Assembly: GCF_018129005.1 (NCBI RefSeq)
Contig: NZ_JAAEDL010000008.1
Coordinates: 153,848-217,847, forward strand
Origin: Neoroseomonas eburnea
Lineage (GTDB): Bacteria; Pseudomonadota; Alphaproteobacteria; Acetobacterales; Acetobacteraceae
Length of the DNA: 64,000 nucleotides
Reading direction: 5' to 3'
Part shown: one piece after another, positions 53,465-61,460 of the stretch
How the letters are laid out: each line of letters opens with the position of its first letter
How positions within the stretch are numbered: the first letter of the stretch is position 1
Made by a program: the position numbers and the translations under genes
Notes under the pieces: model-generated
Told to the model about the DNA's origin: nothing
What the model saw: the letters and a program-made list of their open reading frames with translations, nothing else
The model's database searches: none

Positions 53465-54222
53465 AACTGCATCTCCTGTCCGGCGGCCGCATCCGGCTGC
53501 GCCGCGCCACCTACATCCCGGGTGCGCCGCGCGAGGCGACGTTCGACGCGCCCGTGCCCTGCTTCCTGGTGCGCCACCCGAAGGGCGACGTGCTGATCGA
53601 CACCGGCTGCAACCCGGCGGCGGCGGCCGATCCCGCTGGCGTCTGGGGCGGCCTCGCCAAAGCGATGCCACCGCTGCACGGACCGGGGGAGCATGTCGGC
53701 ACGTCGCTTGCCGCGCTCGGCGTGCGGCCGGAGGCGGTGACGGTCGTGGTGATGACGCACCTGCATTTCGACCATGCCGGCGCCAACGCCATGTTCCCGA
53801 ATGCCAATTTCGTCGTGCAGGGCGCCGAGCTTGCCGCCGCCTCGGCCCCGGATGCCGAGGCCTGGGGTTACCTGCGCAGCGAATGGGACACCGGCCGGCC
53901 GATGCGCGTCATCGACGGTGAGGCCGACCTGTTTGGCGACGGCGCGATCCGCCTGATCCCACTGCCCGGCCATACGCCCGGGCTGATGGGCGTGCTGCTG
54001 GACCTGCCGCGCGATGGCCGCGTCCTCATCGCCGGGGACGCGGTGCCGCTGCGCGAGGTGCTCGACGAGGACCTCATGCCGCGCAACATGCGCGACGCCG
54101 AGGCGGCGCGCGCGAGCTACGCTCGCGTGCGCGCGATCGAGGCCGAGGGCGTGCTGGTGATCTGCGGCCACGACATGGCGCAGTGGCAGTCGCTGCGCCA
54201 CGACGCGGACGGCTACGCGTGA
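53461..54222 (+). CDS. MBL-fold hydrolase, AHL-lactonase-like
   Basis: This 253-residue metallo-beta-lactamase-fold enzyme has the zinc motif VMTHLHFDHAG (HxHxDH), LPGHTPGLMGVLLDL, GDAVPLREV and a final CGHDMAQW. The N-terminal LLSGGRIRLRR and YIPGAPREATF resemble N-acyl homoserine lactonases. It overlaps both neighbours by four bases inside a molybdenum hydroxylase operon, so it more likely opens a lactone made in that pathway than a quorum signal. A broken relative lies at 1516-1948. Confidence 0.85.
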   Translation: MKLHLLSGGRIRLRRATYIPGAPREATFDAPVPCFLVRHPKGDVLIDTGCNPAAAADPAGVWGGLAKAMPPLHGPGEHVGTSLAALGVRPEAVTVVVMTHLHFDHAGANAMFPNANFVVQGAELAAASAPDAEAWGYLRSEWDTGRPMRVIDGEADLFGDGAIRLIPLPGHTPGLMGVLLDLPRDGRVLIAGDAVPLREVLDEDLMPRNMRDAEAARASYARVRAIEAEGVLVICGHDMAQWQSLRHDADGYA

Positions 54223-56585
54223 GCGAGGCGGCCACCCGCCCGAAGCATGTCGGCAGCGCGGTCAGGCGCGTCGAGGATCCGCGCCTGCTCGCCGGCCAGG
54301 GCAGCTATGTCGCGGACCTGTTCCCGGCCGATGCGCTGCACGTGGCCTTCCGGCGCAGCGAGCACGGCCATGCGCGCATCCGCGGCGTGGACGCCGCCGC
54401 CGCCGCCGCGCTGCCGGGCGTGATCGCGGTCGTGACCGCGGCCGAGCTCGACGGGCTGGTGCGCCCGGTGCGCGCGACCTCCCGCATGGCGAACTACCAG
54501 GCGACGGCGACGCGGCCGCTGGCCGCGGGGAAGGTCCGCTACGTCGGGGAGCCGGTCGTGGCCGTGCTCGCTGAGAGCCGCTACATCGCCGAGGATGGCG
54601 CGGAACTTGTCGAGATCGACTACGACCCGCTGCCCGACATCGCCGACCCGGAGGCCGCCGCGCAGCCCGATGCGCCGGTGCTGAACCCCGAGACGTCGTC
54701 GAACATCCTAGTGGACCGCAGCTTCTCGCGCGGCGAGCCCGAGGCGGCGATGGCCGCCGCGCCGCACCGCGTCGGCGGCCGCTTCCGCTTCCACCGCAAG
54801 GCGCCGATCGCAATGGAGCCTCGCGCCTGCCTGGCGACCATCGAGCGCGGCCGCGGCGCGCTGACGCTCCATAGTGCGACGCAGATTCCCGGCATCATCC
54901 GCGACGCCCTGGCCGATGCGCTCGATCTGCCGGGGCACGCGCTGCGTGTGGTGGCCCCTGATGTTGGCGGCGGCTTCGGCGGCAAGGCCTCACTCTACGC
55001 CGAGGAGATGGTGGTCGCCGCGCTGGCGCGGCGGCATGGCCGGGCCATCGGTTGGGTCGCCGACCGGATGGAGGACATCCTATCCACCAGCCACGGCTTC
55101 GACGAGATCGTCGATGCGGAGCTCGGTTTCGATGCGGACGGCCGGCTGCTGGCATTGCGCGCCGACATCCTGGGGGACATCGGCGCCGCCTCGATCTATC
55201 CGTGGACGGCGGCACTGGAGCCGGTGCAGGTCGCGAGCTTCCTGCCCGGCCCCTACCGGCTCGCCTCCTATCGCGGCCATGTGCGCGCGGTTGCGACGTC
55301 CAAGGCACCGACCGGACCCTATCGTGGCGTCGGGCGCCCCATCTCGACCTTCGTGATGGAGCGGCTGGTCGACATGGCGGCGCACCGACTTGGGCTCGAT
55401 CCGGTGGAGCTGCGTCGGCGCAACCTGATCAAAGCTGAGGAATTTCCCTACAAGATCGGCTCTGGCATCATCTGGGATCGCTCGGGGTTCCAGGAATGCC
55501 TCGAGAGCGCTTGCGCGACGATCGACTATGCGGCGCTGCGGCGGGAGCAGGAGGTTGCGCGCGCTGCAGGACGCTGGATCGGCATCGGCGTCGCCTCCTA
55601 CGCAGAGCTGACGGGCATCGGGTCACGCATCTCGGCCGCGCCGGGCATGCCGATCAACACAGGCACCGAGACGGCCGACATCAGCATCGATTCCACGGGT
55701 GCGGTGACGGCGAAGTTCGGCGTGGCCTCTCACGGGCAGGGGCTGGAGACGACGCTGACGCAGATCGTCGCGGACGAACTCGGCGCGAGGCTCGCCGATA
55801 TCCGCATCGTCCAAGGCGACAGCGCCGCGGTGCCGCACGGTACGGGCACCTATGCCAGCCGGAGCGCCGTGCTCGCCGGAGGCGCGGCGACGCTGTCCGC
55901 CCGTGTGGTGCGGCAGAAGCTCGTGGCTGCCGCCGCCCATCTGCTGGAGGCTTCGGAGGCGGACATCGAGGTCGAGGAGGGCCGCGTCCGGGTCGCCGGC
56001 ACAGACCGCGAGCTCACCTTCCGCGAGGTCGCGCGCGCCGTCTATTCCGAGATGGGCCGCTTTCCGCGCGATACCCGCCCAGACTTGTCCGCGAGCGAGA
56101 CCTACGACCCCTATTTCGGCACTACGGCCTCCGCTACCCACATCGCGATGGTGGAGATCGACCCGGGTACCTTTTCGGTGCGCGTCCTTCGGCACGTCGT
56201 CGCCGAGGATTGCGGTCGGCTGATCAATCCGATGATCGTCGACGGCCAGGTCCATGGCGGTGTGGCCCAGGGCATTGGCGCCGCGCTGCTCGAGGAAGTG
56301 ATCTATGACGAGCGCGGCCAGATCGTGACGGCGAACCTGGTGGACTACCTGGTGCCGACGGCGGCGGAGATCCCCTCGCTGGAGGTCGCGCACGTCGAAT
56401 CGGAACTGCCGGCCACCATCGGCGGCTATCGCGGCATGGGGGAGGGCGGCACGATCGGTGCGCCCGCCGCCATCGCCAACGCAGTCAGCGACGCGCTGGC
56501 GCCGCTCGGCATCGAGATCGCGGAACTGCCCGTCACGCCGGAACGCCTCTTCCGGCTGATCCAGGCGGCTCGCACACAGATCTGA
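54219..56585 (+). CDS. Molybdenum hydroxylase, molybdopterin-binding large subunit
   Basis: This 788-residue CoxL-type subunit starts at GTG 54219, overlapping the previous stop. Motifs are GSAVRRVEDPRLLAGQGSYV, GGGFGGKASLYAEEM, PTGPYRGVGRPISTFVMER (active-site loop) and near the end GYRGMGEGGTIGAPAAI with the conserved catalytic Glu. The CO dehydrogenase signature AYRCSFR is absent, so it is not a CODH. Probable hydroxylation of an aromatic, heterocyclic or acyl-CoA substrate at a carbon centre. Confidence 0.9.
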   Translation: MSEAATRPKHVGSAVRRVEDPRLLAGQGSYVADLFPADALHVAFRRSEHGHARIRGVDAAAAAALPGVIAVVTAAELDGLVRPVRATSRMANYQATATRPLAAGKVRYVGEPVVAVLAESRYIAEDGAELVEIDYDPLPDIADPEAAAQPDAPVLNPETSSNILVDRSFSRGEPEAAMAAAPHRVGGRFRFHRKAPIAMEPRACLATIERGRGALTLHSATQIPGIIRDALADALDLPGHALRVVAPDVGGGFGGKASLYAEEMVVAALARRHGRAIGWVADRMEDILSTSHGFDEIVDAELGFDADGRLLALRADILGDIGAASIYPWTAALEPVQVASFLPGPYRLASYRGHVRAVATSKAPTGPYRGVGRPISTFVMERLVDMAAHRLGLDPVELRRRNLIKAEEFPYKIGSGIIWDRSGFQECLESACATIDYAALRREQEVARAAGRWIGIGVASYAELTGIGSRISAAPGMPINTGTETADISIDSTGAVTAKFGVASHGQGLETTLTQIVADELGARLADIRIVQGDSAAVPHGTGTYASRSAVLAGGAATLSARVVRQKLVAAAAHLLEASEADIEVEEGRVRVAGTDRELTFREVARAVYSEMGRFPRDTRPDLSASETYDPYFGTTASATHIAMVEIDPGTFSVRVLRHVVAEDCGRLINPMIVDGQVHGGVAQGIGAALLEEVIYDERGQIVTANLVDYLVPTAAEIPSLEVAHVESELPATIGGYRGMGEGGTIGAPAAIANAVSDALAPLGIEIAELPVTPERLFRLIQAARTQI

Positions 56586-56598
56586 GGAGAACAGTTCC

Positions 56599-57357
56599 AT
56601 GGAAGCCAGGCTCACGGGCAAGGTTGCGGTCGTCACGGGTGGGGGGCGCGATGTCGGGCGCGCGATCTGCCTCGGCCTTGCAACGGAAGGTGCCGCGGTC
56701 GCGGTGAACTATCGTCGTTCGGCGGCCGAGGCGGAGGCAGTTGTGAAGGAGATCGTCGCCGCGGGCGGGCGCGCCATCGCATATGGGGCCGACGTCACCG
56801 ACTACGCCGCGGTCAAGGCGATGATGGAACAGGTGGCGGCGGATCTCGGTGGCATCGATATCCTCGTCAACAATGCCGGCCTCGCGCTGCGCAAGCGCTT
56901 CGTCGAGACCGGCCCGGAAGACTGGCACTCGCAGATCGATGCCTGCCTCTATGGCGCGCTGCATTGCTGCCACGCTGCCGCGCCCTTCATCGAGGCGCGG
57001 AAGAACGGCCGCATCATCAGCCTGGTCGGCGACAGTTCCCGCGTTGGCGAGAGCGGCCTTTCCATCGTAGCCGCGGCACGTGGAGGCACCATCGCGTTGA
57101 TGAAATCCCTGGCGCGCGAGTTGGGGCGATCCTGGACGACGGCAAACGTGGTCAGCCTTGGGCTGATCGAGACGCAGCACTCCGACAAGGCCTGGCTCGA
57201 CGCAAATCGCGACAAGCTCACCCGCGCCTATCCTCTACGTCGCCTCGGATTGCCGGAGGACGTGGCGCCGACGATCGTGCACCTAGCCTCTCCTGGAGCG
57301 TCGTGGATCACGGGGCAGGTGATCAGCGTCAGCGGCGGCTTCAGCATGGTCGGCTGA
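56599..57357 (+). CDS. SDR-family protein lacking the catalytic Tyr-Lys pair
   Basis: This 252-residue protein has an SDR Rossmann fold with VTGGGRDVGRAICLGLA and NNAGLALRKRF, and the C-terminal ITGQVISVSGGFSMVG. In the region where SDRs have YxxxK (for example YSASKGAVIAL), it reads SIVAAARGGTIALMKSLA, giving Val for Tyr and Arg for Lys. It follows the large hydroxylase subunit by 13 bases. It may use a different mechanism or serve as a non-catalytic partner. Confidence 0.8.
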   Translation: MEARLTGKVAVVTGGGRDVGRAICLGLATEGAAVAVNYRRSAAEAEAVVKEIVAAGGRAIAYGADVTDYAAVKAMMEQVAADLGGIDILVNNAGLALRKRFVETGPEDWHSQIDACLYGALHCCHAAAPFIEARKNGRIISLVGDSSRVGESGLSIVAAARGGTIALMKSLARELGRSWTTANVVSLGLIETQHSDKAWLDANRDKLTRAYPLRRLGLPEDVAPTIVHLASPGASWITGQVISVSGGFSMVG

Positions 57358-57602
57358 GCGACGCCTCGAACATCATGACACCCCCAGCCAACCCGCACTG
57401 CGAAGGTCCACACCGAGGCGACGTAACGCATTTCGTTGGCGGCGCAGAAAAGGCTGGCGGCTGCCTAGTCCAAGCCGCCTCTCCGCCAGGCAAGCTTCTG
57501 GGTTCAGGACCAGTCCGGTGCTGGGCGCGCTGGCCGGTACTGATCTCTGGGCACCACCAGTCCTTGGCGAGAAGGCCGGGAGTGGTGATCCGAACTCCCG
57601 AT

Positions 57603-58577
57603 CTATTGCGGCTCGATCCCCGCCTCCCTGACAATTGCGCCCCACTTCGCTATCTCTGATTGGACGAAGGCGGCAGTTTCCTCGGGCCCCAGCAATGACG
57701 GTTCGAAGCCCGTCGCAAGCATCCGGTTCACGACCGCCGGATCTGACAGCGTGCGCGTGAGCGCCTGGTAGATGACGTCGATGATAGGCCTCGGGGTCCT
57801 GGCGGGCGCGAACATCGCGAACCACGCTGTCAGGTGGAAGCCATCCACGCCTGCTTCGTGCATCGACGGGGTGTCAGCCGCCAGGCGGGACCGATTCCGG
57901 CTCGTCACGCCAAGGCACTTTACCCGACCTTCCCGAGCTTGGCTGATGCAAAACATGGCATCGGCAAACATGAACGAGATCTGTCCACCGATGACGTCGT
58001 TCAATGCCTGCGGATTGCTGCGATAGGGCACGTAGAGCACATCGATGTTGGCCAAGCGCCTGAACATCTCGCCGGAGAGCTGTGCGGAGCTCGAACCTGC
58101 CCCGAAGGAGAGCTTTCCCGGGTTCTGCCGGGCATAGGCGATCAAGCCAGCTACGTCGTTCACGGGGATCGAATTGTTGACCAGCAAGGCCAGCGGAGCC
58201 TCTGCCACTCTCGCAATGGGCTCGAAGTCCGTCACGGGGTCGTATGGGAGCGACCGCATCAGACTCGGATTGGCGGCGTGCGTCGTGTTGGTCGTGAAGA
58301 AGAGGGTGTATCCATCGGGTGCAGCCCGCGCGACGTTCTGAGCAGCAAGGACGCCATTCGCGCCCCCCATATTCTCGATGACGATCTGCTGTCCGAGGAT
58401 GCCCGAAGCGTTCTGGGCGATGATGCGCGCAACGGTATCGGTGCCACTGCCCGCCGCAAAGGGCACGACCCAACGAATCACGCGCTGCGGGTAGTTCTGC
58501 TGAGCGCTGGCATCGAAGCCGAGACAGGTCAGCATGAGTGCCGCCAGCGCGGCCAATGATGTGCGGCGTCCAATCAT
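57603..58577 (-). CDS. Bug-family (TctC-like) periplasmic solute receptor
   Basis: This 324-residue receptor has a signal peptide (SLAALAALMLTCLGFDASAQ) and Bug motifs VIRWVVPFAAGSGTDTVARI, QQIVIENMGGANGVLA and YDPVTDFEPIARV. It is the last gene of a six-gene minus-strand operon with a CoA-transferase, MaoC hydratase, HMG-CoA-lyase-like enzyme and enoyl-CoA hydratase. It likely captures the acid degraded by them. Confidence 0.88.
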   Translation of the reverse strand: MIGRRTSLAALAALMLTCLGFDASAQQNYPQRVIRWVVPFAAGSGTDTVARIIAQNASGILGQQIVIENMGGANGVLAAQNVARAAPDGYTLFFTTNTTHAANPSLMRSLPYDPVTDFEPIARVAEAPLALLVNNSIPVNDVAGLIAYARQNPGKLSFGAGSSSAQLSGEMFRRLANIDVLYVPYRSNPQALNDVIGGQISFMFADAMFCISQAREGRVKCLGVTSRNRSRLAADTPSMHEAGVDGFHLTAWFAMFAPARTPRPIIDVIYQALTRTLSDPAVVNRMLATGFEPSLLGPEETAAFVQSEIAKWGAIVREAGIEPQ

Positions 58578-58611
58578 GGTGCGATCTCCCTATGTCGCAT
58601 GTTCTTGTCGC

Positions 58612-59388
58612 CTACCGGCCCGGCCAGGCTGGTGGTCGTTTCTCATTGAAAGCAGCCCGCCCCTCCTTGGCGTCCTCGGTAAGGGCGAGGAGATCGATCT
58701 GCTTCTCGAGATGATCCAGGGCCTGTTCGAACGGCATGTCTTCCGTGGCGTTCAAGGCGGCCTTTCCGTGCCGTATGCCCATGGGGCTCTTGTCGAGAAG
58801 CCTTGCGAGGAGCCAGGCTACCTTGGCGTCGAGTTCGGCCGCCGGCACGACATAGTTGAGCAGGCCGAGTTCTAGGGCTTCCGCAGCTGAAATCGGTTCG
58901 CCGGTCAACGAGAGCTCCCGGTAGCGCCGCGGCGGCACGAGGTCTCGCAGGACGGACGTCACCATCATCGGAAAGACGCCGATCTTCACCTCCGGCAGCC
59001 CGAACCGGGCGGTGTCGACGCTGACCGCCATGTCGCTCATCCCGAGCAGGCCCATCCCGCCGGCCATGCAGTGGCCATTCACTCGCGCGATCAGAGGCTG
59101 AGGAAGGCCCCTGGCAGTCTTCAAGAGCCGCACATATGGTGAGCCGCCCTTCGAGCCTTCCGGGTCGAATGAGCCTGATCCAGGCGAAAGGTCGGCCCCG
59201 GCGCAAAACGCCTTGTCACCCACACCTGTGAGTACGACTGCGCGGACGTCGCTTCTGGTCGCGACCTGATCCAGCATGTCAGCGATGGTGGCCGTGACCG
59301 CGGGGCTGATCGAATTGCGTCGAGCTTCCCTGTTGATGGTGATCCGTGCGACGCCACCGGCCGCTTCCAGCAACACTTCGTTCGACAA
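58612..59388 (-). CDS. Enoyl-CoA hydratase/isomerase family protein
   Basis: This 258-residue crotonase has the oxyanion segments VGDKAFCAGADLSPGSG and ARVNGHCMAGGMGLLGMSD and the catalytic region FGLPEVKIGVFPMMVTSVL. TTG 59388 is chosen because GAGGAG lies about six bases upstream and the gene then starts just after the preceding stop. An ATG at 59439 would overlap the lyase gene by 38 bases. It probably acts on an unsaturated acyl-CoA of this operon's pathway. Confidence 0.82.
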   Translation of the reverse strand: MSNEVLLEAAGGVARITINREARRNSISPAVTATIADMLDQVATRSDVRAVVLTGVGDKAFCAGADLSPGSGSFDPEGSKGGSPYVRLLKTARGLPQPLIARVNGHCMAGGMGLLGMSDMAVSVDTARFGLPEVKIGVFPMMVTSVLRDLVPPRRYRELSLTGEPISAAEALELGLLNYVVPAAELDAKVAWLLARLLDKSPMGIRHGKAALNATEDMPFEQALDHLEKQIDLLALTEDAKEGRAAFNEKRPPAWPGR

Positions 59389-59401
59389 GACGCTCTCCTC
59401 C

Positions 59402-60358
59402 TCACGCGGCACGGCGGTAGCCGGCGAGGCTGCCGCCATTCATGACCTTCCCGGGCAGCGGATGACCGACGATTTGTTCAGCCAACCGTGCACACTCGAT
59501 GAGGCGATCGAGATCGATCCCTGTCTCGATCCCCATCTCCTCGCAGAGGAAGACGAGATCCTCCGTGCAGATGTTCCCAGCCGCACCCTTGTGGCCTGCA
59601 AAGGGACAGCCGCCCAGGCCAGCGCAGGATGCGTCGAAGGCCGTGATGCCAAGCTGCAGCCCGGCAAACGCGTTCGCCAGGCCGGTTCCCCGCGTATCGT
59701 GGAGGTGAAGCCCAACCGGGATATCCGGCCAGCGCTCACGGACCGCACCGACGAGCCGGCTGACAGCACGAGGCGTCGCCCAGCCGACCGTGTCGGCAAG
59801 CGTCACCTCCGGCACTTTCACGTCGAACTCCGTCGCGAGTGAGAGCACGGGCGCAAGGCGCTCAACGACCTTTGAGGGAGATATCTCACCTTCGATGTTG
59901 CAGCCGAATGCGGTCATCACGACGACCGATTCCACAGCAATGCCATTCGCGCGGTACGTCTCGAGCCATCGGCGCTGCTCTGCCAGCGATGCAGCGGCAT
60001 CGCGGCCGCTGTTGCGAATGCCAAAGGTCTCTGATGCTGCGCATTGGAGCTCGCCGAGCACGTCGAGAGAGGACTGCATCGCGCGCTCCAGACCCCTCTG
60101 ATTCAACCAGATGCAGGAATAGCGGACGTCCGGACGACGCCGGGCCAGGCGCGCGACTTCATCCGCGTCGGCCATGCCAGGCACACGCCTTGGATCAACG
60201 AAGGAGACGCACTGAACTTCGGTTAGGCCCGTCTCGGCCAGTGCCTCAATCAGCCTGACCTTGTCGGCCGTCGGTATGGTCGCAGCCTCGATCTGGAAGC
60301 CCTCGCGCGGGCCCTCCTCACGAATGGTCACTCGCTTAGGAAGGTCGGACATGCTCAC
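59402..60358 (-). CDS. HMG-CoA-lyase-family enzyme
   Basis: This 318-residue TIM-barrel protein of the HMGL/DRE-TIM family has an N-terminal metal and catalytic segment REEGPREGFQIE (where HMG-CoA lyases have EVGPRDGLQNE), the metal His pair in LHLHDTRGTG and the catalytic Cys loop in DASCAGLGGCPFAGHKGAAGN. The Asp to Glu change after the catalytic Arg and the context suggest a 3-hydroxy-acyl-CoA lyase that may not act on HMG-CoA itself. Start overlaps the Lrp stop (ATGA). Confidence 0.83.
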   Translation of the reverse strand: MSMSDLPKRVTIREEGPREGFQIEAATIPTADKVRLIEALAETGLTEVQCVSFVDPRRVPGMADADEVARLARRRPDVRYSCIWLNQRGLERAMQSSLDVLGELQCAASETFGIRNSGRDAAASLAEQRRWLETYRANGIAVESVVVMTAFGCNIEGEISPSKVVERLAPVLSLATEFDVKVPEVTLADTVGWATPRAVSRLVGAVRERWPDIPVGLHLHDTRGTGLANAFAGLQLGITAFDASCAGLGGCPFAGHKGAAGNICTEDLVFLCEEMGIETGIDLDRLIECARLAEQIVGHPLPGKVMNGGSLAGYRRAA

Positions 60359-60996
60359 CTCGATTGCTGGCTAGCGGGATGCTCGTCATCGGCGCTCTCC
60401 TCCGATGGATCGGACGCCTCATCCGACTCACCTGGGCTGGGCCAGATGAAGGCGAACTGACCGCCGACACGCCGCCAATGCATGATGCTGATCATGCTCT
60501 CCGAGCGCAGGAAGCCCGGAATGGCGCGGATCTGCTGCATCAGAATTGTCTGGAAGCGGGTCAGGTCATCGATGCAAAGCGTGGCGATCATGTCGAAATG
60601 GCTAGTTACCCAATGAACGACATGGACCTCGGGTATTGCGATCAGCGCCGCCATCGCTTCCTCGACGGATGCCTTGCCGTCGAGCTGGATGCCCAGCGTG
60701 ACCGTCAGCGGGTAACCAACTGCCTCGGGATCAACCTCCACTCGGTAGCCGCGGACTACTCCGTCCTGCTGCAAACGGCTCATGCGATCCAGCACGACCC
60801 CGACGGAGATTCCGAGCCTTCGTGCGATCTCGCGTGCGGAGTGCCGCGAGTTCCTGGCGAGCATCGAGAGGATCGCGCGGTCCGTCTCATCCAGGCGCGA
60901 CGCCTTGGTCAGGTCGCGTGTCGAATTCATTGCTGTTCGGCGCCGGCGATCGCGCCGATCCCCGCGGGTCGCGTCAGGATCATCCGGCCCCGTCAT
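60355..60996 (-). CDS. Lrp/AsnC-family regulator with acidic C-terminal tail
   Basis: This 213-residue protein has an AsnC-type helix-turn-helix (DETDRAILSMLARNSRHSAR, IARRLGISVGVVLDRMSRLQ) and the RAM effector domain (VTLGIQLDGKASVEEAMAAL, WVTSHFDMIATLCIDDL). It ends in an acidic tail (GESDEASDPSEESADDEH) absent from typical 150-160-residue members. The gene sits mid-operon and overlaps both neighbours by four bases. Two 11-base direct repeats spaced 31 bp upstream of the operon fit an Lrp-type operator. Confidence 0.85.
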   Translation of the reverse strand: MTGPDDPDATRGDRRDRRRRTAMNSTRDLTKASRLDETDRAILSMLARNSRHSAREIARRLGISVGVVLDRMSRLQQDGVVRGYRVEVDPEAVGYPLTVTLGIQLDGKASVEEAMAALIAIPEVHVVHWVTSHFDMIATLCIDDLTRFQTILMQQIRAIPGFLRSESMISIMHWRRVGGQFAFIWPSPGESDEASDPSEESADDEHPASQQSR

Positions 60997-61460
60997 GAGA
61001 GGACAGTCACCATCAGCATGTACTCATAGGTCATCGCGGTCTCGCCGGTGGCCTTCTTCACCTCGATGGAGAGGGTGACGAGCCCTCGCTCTGGATTGGA
61101 GGTCAGGCGCTTCGACGCCACCGTGGCCACTGGCGTGATGGTGTCACCCGCAAAGACCGGGGTCTTGGCCCTGACGTTGTCCAGCCCAGCAAAGGCAACC
61201 GTGATGTCGCGATACACGAGCGTCCCACCTAGCAAACCGATCGAATAGGAGATGATCGCCGGACCGGGCAGCAGGCGCTCCGCAAACCCCGTGCGGGTAC
61301 GGACGTATTCCAGGTCGGTATGGATCGGTTGATGGAAGCCGGTCGTGAGCGCGGTGTACATCAGGACGTCCGCCTCGGTGATCGTCCGGCCATGGCCGGT
61401 AATGGATGCCCCGACGACGATGTCGTCGTAGCCCTTCCAGGGCGTAGGGACGCCGCTCAT
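60993..61460 (-). CDS. MaoC-family acyl-CoA hydratase/dehydratase
   Basis: This 155-residue single-hotdog protein has the MaoC region ITEADVLMYTALTTGFHQPI, HTDLEYVRTRTGFAERLLPG. The active-site His is present (PIHTD); the Asp usually two to five residues earlier (GDxNPxH) is not evident here (GFHQPIH). The gene overlaps the CoA-transferase and Lrp genes by four bases each. With a CoA-transferase ahead and a lyase behind, it resembles itaconyl- or mesaconyl-CoA hydratases in role. Confidence 0.8.
   Translation of the reverse strand: MSGVPTPWKGYDDIVVGASITGHGRTITEADVLMYTALTTGFHQPIHTDLEYVRTRTGFAERLLPGPAIISYSIGLLGGTLVYRDITVAFAGLDNVRAKTPVFAGDTITPVATVASKRLTSNPERGLVTLSIEVKKATGETAMTYEYMLMVTVLS

Noticed and set aside
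53461..54222. Quorum-quenching lactonase as the main role
   Set aside because: Motifs are compatible, but the gene is locked between hydroxylase subunits with four-base overlaps and no LuxI/LuxR genes are in the window, so a pathway role is favoured.
54219..56585. CO dehydrogenase large subunit
   Set aside because: The fold is right but the CODH active-site signature AYRCSFR is missing; the loop reads PYRGVGRP, as in other xanthine dehydrogenase-family hydroxylases.
57358..57602. Possible small gene between the convergent SDR and Bug receptor genes
   Set aside because: Short frames on both strands are without motifs or start signals; it is ordinary intergenic DNA.
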